Positions 21,057-30,682 of a DNA stretch of 64,000 nucleotides are shown here, piece after piece. The notes below the pieces were generated by a model. The model did not search any database. It was not told the origin of the DNA and saw only the letters and a program-made list of their open reading frames with translations. Each line of letters opens with the position of its first letter. The stretch's first letter is position 1. The stretch comes from Epithemia pelagica (taxonomy: Eukaryota > Bacillariophyta > Bacillariophyceae > Surirellales > Surirellaceae). The position numbers and the translations under genes are program-made. Where the stretch lies: the NCBI GenBank assembly GCA_946965045.2, contig OX337235.1, positions 682,001 through 746,000 of the forward strand, written 5' to 3'.

Positions 21057-22381
21057 GGTCAGTTTCTCCTTAAATCAAAGCTTGACACTCTTGCAGAAAC
21101 TGCAGTGCTCATGAAAATGAAATGAGCTGATGATGGAGATCCAAATTATGTGGCGTGCTCTAGGTCGATCCACCATTCGGAAGTCCAACGAGCAAAAACG
21201 AGAAGTTGTTGACATGGGGACCTTCTCGAAATCCCCCGAACGAATGAGACAGGATGGAGGAAGCCTCGTATTCAAGCTTACTCTGGCCTGGATTGATTGA
21301 TGACTTAAAAATAAAGTATGCATGGAAGGCGAAGTTCTTGACTCACTGTCTTTCGCATAGGGATGAGGTTGGTTTTTTCATCATCAGGACGCGAAGCGAA
21401 CCATAGATCAAGTAGACTGGATGCTTCCCGTCAGAGATTCTCAATATGCATTCATTCTTCTGGAGCAGTTTTGCGTTTGTAGTGTCACGGGCCTTGTAGC
21501 TTGTGGAGAAATTTGGAGATGCGTGACCCTTGTAGCCCCGAATCACCTAACTATTTGTTCTCTCCACAGCACCTTTTCTCGTACATACATGAGAGGAGTA
21601 TGCTCGATGGTCGGTCACATGCCATTTTCCAAACCATAGAGATGTCGACCACGAAGAATGCGGAACAGACGTTTTGGACGGATCTAGTGCTGTTGGTTTT
21701 ACACCATTCTGATCCGTGCTGTTGGCTGTTGACGCTCTCGGTTTCGGGTCAGACTTTTGCTTTCAGAGAGATCTACTGTTGATCTGTCAACCTTTCAAAT
21801 CTTCTTCCGTCGTCATGAGCAACTCGGACCGCATGACGCGAGAGGGGGGAACGTCCATCCTCTCAGGGTCTTTCAGAATTGCTCGCTTCTGCGCAAAGCG
21901 ATTCACGAGCACCCTCTTTGGGGTCTCGCACCGTCCGAGACGTAAATCTTCGGCAGTAATGTTCCGAGACTCCTAGCGTTGGAACGGTAGTTGTTGACAT
22001 GTAGAATGTTTTGTGTCGTGCTGTTGATGTAGGATGCAGGATGGTTTGTTGACAGCGTGTGATGTGCGTGTAGACTGTGCCGCTCCACCCATTTTGGTGG
22101 TAAGGGAAAAGGGATGGTAGTATAGGTAGTATAGATAGGTATGGACTCCCCTTGAGCTTTAGCTTTAGTGTCTCCGATAGTGGTAACAGACTAAATGCTC
22201 ACGACAATATCCTATACACAAAAGGATCCTTGGAAATGAGAAATCAAGAGGTAAGAGAGTAAGAAGTCGAGAAAAGTCAATGAAGAATCACCAAGCTAAG
22301 AACTCGTTTATGTATCAAAGCAGAAATGTAAAGCAAACCATGATATCATGCAACGTGTAGAGGATCCATTCATCCTTTCGT
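21057..22381. other. Intergenic region, no gene recognised
   Basis: About 1.3 kb between YWTD copies B and C. Short frames near 21421-21976 have no recognisable domains. The missing 5' part of copy B was not found here. No RNA genes seen. Confidence 0.4.
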
Positions 22382-23656
22382 TTACTCGTCCACCGATTCG
22401 AATTGTTCCCATGGTGTTTCGTCCTTTTCAAAACATGGATCGTCCAAAATAGACACGGATACAGACCAACGGTACGTTCCATAACTCAGAGCGCTAAAGT
22501 CTTTCAATCTTTCAAGACGGTATAAGTTCCATCGACCCACGAATCGACATCCACAGCTACTGTCGTCGCAGGGCCCCAACCAACGGGTTCAGCGCTCGTT
22601 TCTTGTTCAATGTTGAGAGTAATGCCACCCATTTTGTCGCGTGGCCAGCCAACATTAAAAACAAATCGAAATATCAACACACCCGCGGGGAGTGCTGAAG
22701 CTGTCGAGAGAGGGAACACTTGCGTGGTTTCCGACTTGGCGGAATCACAACGTATGGGACAGTCTTGAAAGTTTCGTATAACCAAGCCCCTAATCCCTGT
22801 TACTTGATAACCCGCCATTCTCCATTCGTCATTGAAGACGGTAATGTTGTAAAGAACCTCGGGAATACCAGATCCATCCGCATTGACGGTCCAAATCGTT
22901 GTGTAGTCTGGGTCCTCTGCAAAACCGCCAATGTACAACTGGTCCTTGTAGAAGTCAATCGTACGAACTCTAGTTGTACCTTCCTCGTCAGTGGCATTAT
23001 TCTCAAAAAGCTCTTGTTCGAAATGAACTTCCAACAGAGGACTTGTTCCATCCAACAATCCGCGAAAGACATGGTTATTGTCAACAACGTACAAATAGCC
23101 GGAATGAGTGTCAATCGCAATCCCACGAGGAAAATCTTTGTTCATATACGGATCTTCTGCGTGCCAACTGTACATAGTCCGAGGCTCTTCTAAACCAAAT
23201 GGTGAACGCATAAACTTGACAAAGCCAGTTTCGTGTTCCATACGAATACCACCGTAGTACACATTTCCGGAAGTTGGATCAATCTCCACTGCCGGTATTC
23301 GGCCGGCATCCACCTTGGTGAAGTAGGGCGAAGATCCATCCGATGCAGCTAGGTACAGCCCATCGATGGTACCAAGAAGCAATTCGCCCGAGTCTTCATT
23401 GACTGCAAAATCCAGAACTGTTCCGATTTCGCTGTCCCATTTATCCTTGATATTTTCGTAAAGGCGAACAGGTGATCCGGATCCATCGAGATTACCGTAG
23501 AACACGTCGCCCGACGGAGATCCCCAATAAAGTCGATTGAGGCCACCACAGAAACTTGCTGTGACACCTGTAATTTGGCTAACATGCTCAGTGGCATAGA
23601 GTTTAACTGGACTGTCCCCATCTCCATCAATTGTGGAAGCATATACACCACCCATG
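22382..23656 (-). pseudogene. YWTD-propeller protein copy C, C-terminal fragment
   Basis: Encodes most of the propeller (GGVYAS, LYWGSPSGDVFYG, VDNNHVFRGLLDG, IWTVNADGSG) and the C-terminal module. The left flank of Copia element 1 adjoins it at 23656. The frame shifts near 22510-22530: the 8-mer TTGAAAGA (minus strand) is present twice in tandem. Removing one copy would restore the frame found in copies A and B. After the shift the module ends with SYGTYRWSVSVSILDD and stops at 22382. So copy C carries a frameshift in addition to two transposon insertions. Confidence 0.8.
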
Positions 23657-24117
23657 TGTTGTTTTCCTGCTACCGTGGGCAACAAGAACGAGCTCAACCC
23701 GTGTAAAACAAAGTTAAGTTGTGTGTTTAGTCTTTACATCTACTCGTAGCGATGGCTGTGATCCGTTGGATCTTCGGCCGTTTGATAAGGTAGATTGGAG
23801 ATCTTTTGCGATCTTGTTGCAATCTTGGTTTCCTATGTATCGTCGTCCAGCCCGTTCTTGCCTGTCATAATGTTTAGACGACGACAGTTATGGGATGCCA
23901 TAGGATCTCGTTTCTCTATGTATTGGACTTGTTTGGGCCGTTATTGTTGATGACGCGTTGCTCCAAATGAGACTTGGTCGGCCCATTGGTTCATTTGTTC
24001 TGTTTGAAATAACGATGGTACTCGTCTCTTGTCGGTCGAATCTTCTACTTCCGAATGCCGGTTCCGAATATTAGTCGCACTTCTTCATTCACTGACCATA
24101 TCTCATTATTTTGAACA
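23657..24117 (-). repeat. LTR of Copia element 1 (3' LTR)
   Basis: 461 bp, TG...CA ends, reading as TGTTC...CAACA on the element strand. It looks identical to the copy at 29485-29945. On the element strand a polypurine tract (GAGAGGGAG, 24118-24126) sits immediately before it. Confidence 0.92.
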
Positions 24118-24144
24118 CTCCCTCTCGGCCGAGTAGAGGCGATG

Positions 24145-27100
24145 TTACCATCCTTGTATACTCTCGCGATGTTTCTCGAACGATGATTCGTTGAGCGATT
24201 TAGTGAAGATATCCGCGGTCTGATCGTCTGTCGCGCACGGGTGAATCTCGATCTCTTTTCGTTCCACAAAAGATTTAAAATGGAACAACTTGGTGCACAG
24301 ATACCGTGTCCTGGGTCTGTACTTGTATATCGTTGCGAGTTCGACTGCACCACTGTTATCTTCGAAGGCCTTGCAGTGTATATTGGGTGTCGTAGAGAGA
24401 ATAGGGAATCCCAAATCCTTCATCTCACGAGTGATGGCCATCAACGGAATGACGGTACGTAGTGCGTGTGACAAACTGATGATCTCTGCTTCTGTGGTTG
24501 ATAAGGCTATCTCTGACTGCAGTTTTGATCGCCATAGGATGGGGCAACCTGCATAGAAGACCACAAATCCCGTTCGAGACCGAGCCATGTCCTTGTTTGG
24601 GTGGTCGAGCTTGTTAAAATTGCCTGCAAAGTCCGCGTCGGCGAACACTTGGAAAGATTTCGTGGTGTCGGGTTTTAGTATCACTCCTTGCTTTTTTGTC
24701 CCGGCGAGGTAACGTGCTATGTGTTTGACGGCTTTCCCATGAATTGCTTTTGGGTTTTCGCAAAATCTGGCGCATTGGTGGACGGCGAAACTAATATCTG
24801 GTCTCGTGCTCTTTTCCAGGAAGTTGAGTTTCCCGATCGCCGACCTGTAATGGAAATGGTGATCAAATGCTTTTCCGTCTTGGTCTTGTCTCAAGCGTAC
24901 TGTGGTTGGTGCCGGTGTTTCTTTCTTCTTGGTTGATTCGTCGGCAAGGTGAAGATCGTGGAGGATTGAGTCAATTAAATGTGGTTGAGTCAAGTGGATG
25001 GTGCCATCCTCTTTTCTGTCGATGTTGACCCCAAGAAAATCGTTGACTCCGTCTTCGTAGGTCATCTTCAGACCACTATTCTCCATTGTAACAATCAACC
25101 GGTCGAGTTCTTCTTTGTCAGGACCCAACAATAAGGAATCGTCCGTATACAAGATGTATACGCATTTACCGTGATAAAAGAGGCACTTGTCGTGTGCACT
25201 TTGTTGGAAACCGACTTGCTTAAGTCGTTCCACGAGGTGTTGATTCCATACTCGGGCACCCTGCTTCTGCCCATAGTAATTTTGCTTGATCTTGAGGACG
25301 TAGTCTTCTGCTCGCTGGTTTCCTTTTGTATCGAATGTGAAGCTTTTCGGCGCTTCCATATACATATCAGTCTCGGCGACTGCTTGAGTATATGCCAGCA
25401 CATAATCTACCTGTTTGATGTGCCATCCTTGTGTGAGTGCCATAGTCAGGATGAATCTCACAACGGGCCATTGAATCACGGGAGCGTAGGTTTCCCAATA
25501 GTTAACCCCCTTTTCTTGCATGGACCCATCATATGCCAATCTGGATTTCCATTTGTAGACTTCTCTAGTTTTTAGTCTTCTCTTTCGGACGCAACTCCAC
25601 ACTCCTTGAGAGATTAGCGCTCCTTTCGGAATGTCCTTTCGCTTGACCACCTCCCATAGACCATTATCGCTATGATCTTGTACGTCTTTCTGTGCTGCCT
25701 TTATGAATTCCGCTCGATCCTCTTGTTTCATCGCTTCATGCCAGTACATAACATCTGGATTGCTGTTAGCTTGAGCGGTATTGACTGTCACAGTTGGTTT
25801 AGCTGTGATAGCTACTTCTCCGATCGCGTCTTCGGGCTCTTGGAGCGAAGTCAAGTAGTCTTGATATCGTTGTGTTCGACGAGGAGTACGTTGGGACCGC
25901 CTAGCTCCCTCATGCTCTGGCATAGTTTCTCGTTCTTCCATTGGCGGGTTAGCATCGTTAGTTTGGTCCCTGTCTTCGGGTATCGTAACGTCGGTCTCAC
26001 GTCGGGATGACGTCGTTGTACTTCCGAATTCCACGCGTGGTTGATTCTCCCTCATACGTGGTCTGGATTTTGTGAACCCTGCCTTATACTGCCATTGAGA
26101 TATTGGTTGGGCCTCTCCAAAACTTTTGCGTATTGTTTCAAATTGGTCATCGTATTGAACATGAAATTGAGGTGACGTCAATCCGGAAGAAAGGGATAAG
26201 ATAAGCCCGATTGTCCTTGCATGTTGGGGAGAATAGCCCAAGAAAATGCCAACTCGAGCTCGTTCGGACCATTTGGGAATTGGAGTTCCGCTTTGTAATT
26301 CGTTGTCGAGTACGTATGCTGGGCATCCGAACGTATGTGCGAGTCGTGTATTGAATCTTACCGTTGAACCTGTAAATAGTTCCATTGGCGTCTTTTCCTT
26401 GTGTTTCTTCATTGGTGCCTCATTGAACATGTCGTTGGCATAGCGGACTGCATAGGGCCATAAGTTCGTCGTCACTGTACTAGGCCAGCGTCGTTGGGCG
26501 TGTATTAGCATTGTTCTTCCTGATTCTTGTAGTTCTCTAATACGTCGTTCGGCCATGCCACTTTGAAAGTGAGCATTAACCCCACTGAAAGTTAATCGTT
26601 GATTCTTCATTTGTACTGCTTCCCGGAATTTATTATCGGCAAAGATGCCGTTATCGGCGTGATAATGTCGGATCTTGACTCCGTGAGTGTCTGCCCAAGC
26701 TTCAAACCGTTCTTTAGCTTCGATCGTGTCTTTTGCTGATGTACTCCGTTGAAGGTGTACATAGCCTACCCCTGAGAAGTGGTCGACGAAAACCGTAGCC
26801 ACCCTATATCTGTCCCGTGTGGGAGTCCCTCGTAGATGCGCAATGTAACCCGGAGTCTTTGATATCATTTGGTCGACTGATACACATTGACCCGGTGACG
26901 TCATGGTATCTAGTGTTCCACGATGACCTTTGATTCGCCAGGGACGTCGCGTAGCTTTCCCGTACATACGCGCCGTACAGACCGGGACCTTACAGTTTGC
27001 AAGTCGCTTTGGGAGTCCTCCTTGTCGTGCAAGGCTTTGGATTTTCGCCATCGACAGGTGACCCATTCTATGATGCGTTCGGAGTAACTCTAGCGTTGGA

Positions 27101-28140
27101 CTTTCGGGGAGTACCTCTTCTTCATTAGGAATCACATGTACGGTATCGCTGGGGTCTATGAGGAACTCGGTAGTCATCGGTACATCTCTTGTTGGAAAAT
27201 AATGTTCATTTTGTTCGTCGTCGAGATTCTTGTGATTTTCGTCGATACTCCAATCGTCTCCCTCATCTTGGTCCATTGTTGATGGAGACCGTTCCATGAC
27301 GGATTCGTCGTCGTCTTCAATGATGTTTGCGTTGTTGACCAGCAAGGGCTTGTTGTCCTCTTGTTGGATTGTCGTGCCTGCCTTTTTGCAAAACGCTTCG
27401 TATTTTGTGTATCCTGGGGCAGTCGTAAACTCACCCACATTTGAACCTCGTTGTTTCAATGGAATCGTCCGTTTGAAGAGTCCTTGCCCCCAAATCAATT
27501 CGATAGCGTTGCTATATGTCACACATCGTGTTCCTCTCGGCAAGGGTTTGATATCTTTTGCTGTTTGTGCCCAATGTTGGGGCGAAAGCAGTTTGGTTGG
27601 AGTCGATGGGATGTAGAAGGACCTTGGGAGCGTGATCGTATGGATCTTGCCGTCGTCGTCCTCGATATCCCATCGTATCGTCGTCTCGTATATATCTGGT
27701 TGATATGTTCCTGCTACTCCCTTGACCTTTCGTTTGATTTTGATTGGTTTGGTGCAGCAGTCTTGTATGTCGTTCGTAATTGACGCGGTTGCGCAATTGT
27801 CAATCAAGACTTTCCTGCTGTCGGTATCAAAGCCAACTTCGTGAGCCGCTCGGTGAGTAACTTGTCCAGTTGTCGAAGTCAGTATCGTTGCCATGCATAA
27901 TGCCCGGAGGAGTCCTGTATAGTTAGTTCTCCGTCGTCTCCGGCCATGGTCGATTCGTCGTTTCTTCTTCACTTTGATTTTGGTCGCGAGAGAGGTCGCT
28001 ATGGAGTCGCATAGCCTTTGGACGTAGTCTAGGACTGACTCCAGGTGGTAGCACCTAGGACACCATAGCCCGTAGCACAGCATAGTGTAACTTGATAAAA
28101 GGATCGTCACTAATACTGTGTAAACGAGCTGCTTGATCAT
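24145..28140 (-). CDS. Copia element 1 pol polyprotein
   Basis: 1331 aa counted from the first Met after the TGA; the frame is open from the TGA itself. Residues ~4-26 are hydrophobic (VYTVLVTILLSSYTMLCYGLW). A basic stretch follows (KVKKKRRIDHGRRRRR). The protease-like site reads IDNCATAS (residues ~113-120), so the usual D-S/T-G is D-N-C. Integrase has an HH-CC-like head and the D,D,E set (SVDQM, HADNG, MAERR). Reverse transcriptase has KQVDYVLAYTQ and YTDDS. RNase H has DADFAG, LSTTEAE and DNSGA, and ends in TADIFTKSL. Stop TAA. The hydrophobic start before the protease is unusual. Confidence 0.92.
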   Translation of the reverse strand: MIKQLVYTVLVTILLSSYTMLCYGLWCPRCYHLESVLDYVQRLCDSIATSLATKIKVKKKRRIDHGRRRRRTNYTGLLRALCMATILTSTTGQVTHRAAHEVGFDTDSRKVLIDNCATASITNDIQDCCTKPIKIKRKVKGVAGTYQPDIYETTIRWDIEDDDGKIHTITLPRSFYIPSTPTKLLSPQHWAQTAKDIKPLPRGTRCVTYSNAIELIWGQGLFKRTIPLKQRGSNVGEFTTAPGYTKYEAFCKKAGTTIQQEDNKPLLVNNANIIEDDDESVMERSPSTMDQDEGDDWSIDENHKNLDDEQNEHYFPTRDVPMTTEFLIDPSDTVHVIPNEEEVLPESPTLELLRTHHRMGHLSMAKIQSLARQGGLPKRLANCKVPVCTARMYGKATRRPWRIKGHRGTLDTMTSPGQCVSVDQMISKTPGYIAHLRGTPTRDRYRVATVFVDHFSGVGYVHLQRSTSAKDTIEAKERFEAWADTHGVKIRHYHADNGIFADNKFREAVQMKNQRLTFSGVNAHFQSGMAERRIRELQESGRTMLIHAQRRWPSTVTTNLWPYAVRYANDMFNEAPMKKHKEKTPMELFTGSTVRFNTRLAHTFGCPAYVLDNELQSGTPIPKWSERARVGIFLGYSPQHARTIGLILSLSSGLTSPQFHVQYDDQFETIRKSFGEAQPISQWQYKAGFTKSRPRMRENQPRVEFGSTTTSSRRETDVTIPEDRDQTNDANPPMEERETMPEHEGARRSQRTPRRTQRYQDYLTSLQEPEDAIGEVAITAKPTVTVNTAQANSNPDVMYWHEAMKQEDRAEFIKAAQKDVQDHSDNGLWEVVKRKDIPKGALISQGVWSCVRKRRLKTREVYKWKSRLAYDGSMQEKGVNYWETYAPVIQWPVVRFILTMALTQGWHIKQVDYVLAYTQAVAETDMYMEAPKSFTFDTKGNQRAEDYVLKIKQNYYGQKQGARVWNQHLVERLKQVGFQQSAHDKCLFYHGKCVYILYTDDSLLLGPDKEELDRLIVTMENSGLKMTYEDGVNDFLGVNIDRKEDGTIHLTQPHLIDSILHDLHLADESTKKKETPAPTTVRLRQDQDGKAFDHHFHYRSAIGKLNFLEKSTRPDISFAVHQCARFCENPKAIHGKAVKHIARYLAGTKKQGVILKPDTTKSFQVFADADFAGNFNKLDHPNKDMARSRTGFVVFYAGCPILWRSKLQSEIALSTTEAEIISLSHALRTVIPLMAITREMKDLGFPILSTTPNIHCKAFEDNSGAVELATIYKYRPRTRYLCTKLFHFKSFVERKEIEIHPCATDDQTADIFTKSLNESSFEKHRESIQGW

Positions 28141-28146
28141 GTCGTG

Positions 28147-28179
28147 CAGCCCGGGAAACCATCCCGGGTTTGGTTGTCA
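28147..28179 (-). promoter_or_regulatory. Candidate UGA readthrough signal between gag and pol, element 1
   Basis: Gag ends in TGA at 28179-28177. The same frame stays open through to the pol Met at 28140. Eight nt after the TGA is a stem of CCCGGGA with TCCCGGG (7 bp) around a 5-nt loop (TGGTT). A stop codon, a spacer of about 8 nt and a strong structure is the layout of known gag-pol stop suppression. Function is inferred. Confidence 0.55.
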
Positions 28180-29433
28180 TTCGTCGGTGCTGTTGTCGCT
28201 GTCATCGTCTTCATCGTGGGTAGCACCGGCTAGGGCGCTAGCAAGGCGGAGTCCTGGGTTCGTTCCCGTGTTCTCGGACGTGGTATCATCTTTGTTCTCG
28301 TGTGCTGCGTCGTAGGCCCGTTTCTTATCTCCTGTCAGACCACGTCCGTTACACGTTGCGGACGTGTGGTTTTTGTTGGTCGACCACTTTCCGTGCCACT
28401 TGCACCAGTACCACATTTTTCCGTTGACTTCCTTCGTCTCGGACTGACCGCTCTTTGGTCCCACCGTAAGCCAGGCCTTATCGTTGTCAGTTGCCTTGTC
28501 CGTCTTCCCTTTGCTTGTCTGTTTCTTCTGGTCACTTGGGTTAGTCTTGCGTTTCTGCTCCTTGAGTTTATTCACGGATGCTTCAAGTGCGATCAATTTC
28601 TGGTCGCGTGCCGAGAGAGCCTGCCATTTCTTCTGTTCCACGAGCGTCTGGTACTTGGTGCGAGCAACGCTCATTAGTTGACGCGGGGTCAGTCCTGGAT
28701 TGTCTCCTTCTTCATATGCGTTCTTCTTGCGACGAATGAACTCTAGAAAGTTATCGTCGTTCACGGTTTCGTAAGCCTTAAATAGATTCGGTAGAAGGTC
28801 GAGCGTCTGCTCGCCGCGCGCGTTGAGAGCCCGAAGAGTCTCGTCTACATAGAAGTTAAACTTGGCGATGTCCGCGTTCACATCCATAATATAGATGTGA
28901 AGGTCAGCCAAGCGTTGGCGTAGAACCATAACGGTGGCTTCTGTGTCCACATGTGCCAACGAGATCAAAACCTTGAGGAGAAGGGGTCCGGAACCACGCC
29001 CATCGATAGTGAAGTCTTTGCGTCGAATATTGACCTGTGCCTTGGCGTCGTTGGTAAGTGATGCCATAATGCAAGTGTATGCCATGTATGCATTCTGTGT
29101 CTGACGATTGGCTCCATTGAAGTGTTCAACATAGGCACGGACTTGTTGCAAGGAGACACGACCGTACTCGCTGGTGAGCAAACGAAGATTGGCGTCGGGG
29201 GCAGCGATCGCTTCTGGAATTGCAAAGATCGAAGTCCAGTTTTGTTCAACGATCCTGTCTTGGAGAGTATCAAGGAACGTCTTGAGTCCGTCGGCTTCAA
29301 GGTCGTAGAGATCTCCACTATCGTACAATCCACGAATCGCTTGCTTGTAAAACTTCGCTCCTCCTGCCGTCGTGAAGTTGATCACTTGATTGGCGTTGGC
29401 ATGAGCGGGTGAAAGGGCAAAATTTGCGGCCAT
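28177..29433 (-). CDS. Copia element 1 gag
   Basis: 418 aa, ATG start in the context GGCC-ATG on the sense strand. It is predicted to be the capsid/nucleocapsid polyprotein. The middle part is helical and charged. Near the C-terminus lies a zinc-knuckle-like motif (WCKWHGKW then NHTSATC) of a variant seen in protist Copia elements, followed by an acidic tail ending STDE. The TGA that ends it is in frame with pol. Confidence 0.88.
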   Translation of the reverse strand: MAANFALSPAHANANQVINFTTAGGAKFYKQAIRGLYDSGDLYDLEADGLKTFLDTLQDRIVEQNWTSIFAIPEAIAAPDANLRLLTSEYGRVSLQQVRAYVEHFNGANRQTQNAYMAYTCIMASLTNDAKAQVNIRRKDFTIDGRGSGPLLLKVLISLAHVDTEATVMVLRQRLADLHIYIMDVNADIAKFNFYVDETLRALNARGEQTLDLLPNLFKAYETVNDDNFLEFIRRKKNAYEEGDNPGLTPRQLMSVARTKYQTLVEQKKWQALSARDQKLIALEASVNKLKEQKRKTNPSDQKKQTSKGKTDKATDNDKAWLTVGPKSGQSETKEVNGKMWYWCKWHGKWSTNKNHTSATCNGRGLTGDKKRAYDAAHENKDDTTSENTGTNPGLRLASALAGATHDEDDDSDNSTDE

Positions 29434-29470
29434 GGTGGATGATGAATTGACAACGTTTTAGCTGTAAACA

Positions 29471-29484
29471 GCGCAGAGGAAGCG
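29471..29484 (-). other. Putative primer-binding site, element 1
   Basis: The 14 nt next to the 5' LTR read GCGCAGAGGAAGCG on the plus strand. From memory this resembles the D-arm of eukaryotic initiator tRNA-Met (GCGCAGCGGAAGCG), one mismatch. The site would then pair with an internal tRNA fragment rather than the 3' CCA end. Confidence 0.45.
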
Positions 29485-29945
29485 TGTTGTTTTCCTGCTA
29501 CCGTGGGCAACAAGAACGAGCTCAACCCGTGTAAAACAAAGTTAAGTTGTGTGTTTAGTCTTTACATCTACTCGTAGCGATGGCTGTGATCCGTTGGATC
29601 TTCGGCCGTTTGATAAGGTAGATTGGAGATCTTTTGCGATCTTGTTGCAATCTTGGTTTCCTATGTATCGTCGTCCAGCCCGTTCTTGCCTGTCATAATG
29701 TTTAGACGACGACAGTTATGGGATGCCATAGGATCTCGTTTCTCTATGTATTGGACTTGTTTGGGCCGTTATTGTTGATGACGCGTTGCTCCAAATGAGA
29801 CTTGGTCGGCCCATTGGTTCATTTGTTCTGTTTGAAATAACGATGGTACTCGTCTCTTGTCGGTCGAATCTTCTACTTCCGAATGCCGGTTCCGAATATT
29901 AGTCGCACTTCTTCATTCACTGACCATATCTCATTATTTTGAACA
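29485..29945 (-). repeat. LTR of Copia element 1 (5' LTR)
   Basis: 461 bp, looks identical to 23657-24117. It should contain the element promoter; no TATA box was assigned. Confidence 0.92.
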
Positions 29946-30306
29946 CCCATGGAGCCACTCTGATCCGAGATGGTAAAGAACAAGTTGTGCTCGAATGTTG
30001 GGCCATCAGGAGGGATCGTGTCGTCACAAGAGCACAGATCAGTTGCCTCGTCAGCACAAATGTGATCCCAGAGCTTCACACAGCAAAAGGGGTCAATCTT
30101 GCAAACGACACATTGACATCCAGGACAGCTGCAACCAGTGCCAAGATCCTTTTTCATCAGGCAGTCGCCGCAAGAACCATTGTCACAAGCCGTGGGCCCT
30201 GTGCATTCTTCTTCAGAAGAAGAAGCATCCAAAGTCGCAAAACGCTGGGCAACAGGTGACTTTGAGTGGAGACGGCACTGGACGGGCAGTGATGTTAACA
30301 TGTGTA
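29946..30306 (-). pseudogene. YWTD copy C, Cys-rich module fragment
   Basis: Encodes ECTGPTACDNGSCGDC and FCCVKLWDHICADEA, matching the Cys-rich module of copy A, up to the element 1 insertion (GSMG). Its 5' edge is cut by Copia element 2 at 30306/30307. Codon phase matches both the piece at 23656 and the signal-peptide piece at 37501-37445. So all three were one reading frame before the insertions. Confidence 0.8.
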
Positions 30307-30475
30307 TGAAAAGGGCGCGACCTAATGGAGACTAGCCATAGGGCTGACGTATAGGGTCGACGTCACCTTGCCCAACCAGCCTCACACTCTGGATGACGCA
30401 CTACTTGCATATCTTTTAGGAACGTACGAACTAGGTAATCTTCTATCATAATTTTACGAATACATACCCTTTTCA
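30307..30475 (+). repeat. 5' LTR of Copia element 2
   Basis: 169 bp, TGAAAAGG...CTTTTCA, TG...CA ends. It matches the copy at 37276-37444 with one substitution seen by eye. This is short for a Copia LTR. Confidence 0.9.
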
Positions 30476-30491
30476 GGTTATGAGCCCAAGC
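30476..30491 (+). other. Putative primer-binding site, element 2
   Basis: The sequence GGTTATGAGCCCAAGC directly follows the LTR. Its reverse complement contains CTCATAA flanked by GGG and CC, like a tRNA-Met anticodon arm. This fits priming by an internal tRNA-Met fragment, as known for Drosophila copia. Confidence 0.5.
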
Positions 30492-30682
30492 ATCACGCAT
30501 TGAAGCCTGTTGCGAAAAGACCATAACGATTTGGTGGACCAGTTCAAGCGTTTGACGTTGACGAAATCCGTACAAGCGGCCGTTGAAGTCCCCAAGACCT
30601 ACCAGTTTCGATAGCCCGTTTAAAGAACGGTGGTGCGTCGAAGAAGCAAGAACCAGGTGGTTTCGTTGCGATTTTCCAGTGA

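Larger units (their letters stand above)
23657..29945 (-). mobile_element. Copia element 1, complete, inserted in YWTD copy C
   Basis: A 6289-bp LTR retrotransposon on the minus strand: LTR, primer-binding site, gag, in-frame TGA, pol in the order protease, integrase, reverse transcriptase, RNase H, then polypurine tract and LTR. Integrase before reverse transcriptase places it in Ty1/copia. CCCATG lies directly outside both ends (23651-23656 and 29946-29951), giving a 5-6 bp target-site duplication. The LTRs appear identical by eye, and gag and pol have no lesions other than the TGA between them, so insertion is recent and the element may be active. Confidence 0.92.

Noticed and set aside
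24045-24353. Gene crossing the left LTR of element 1
   Set aside because: It is antisense or off-frame to pol and LTR sequence.
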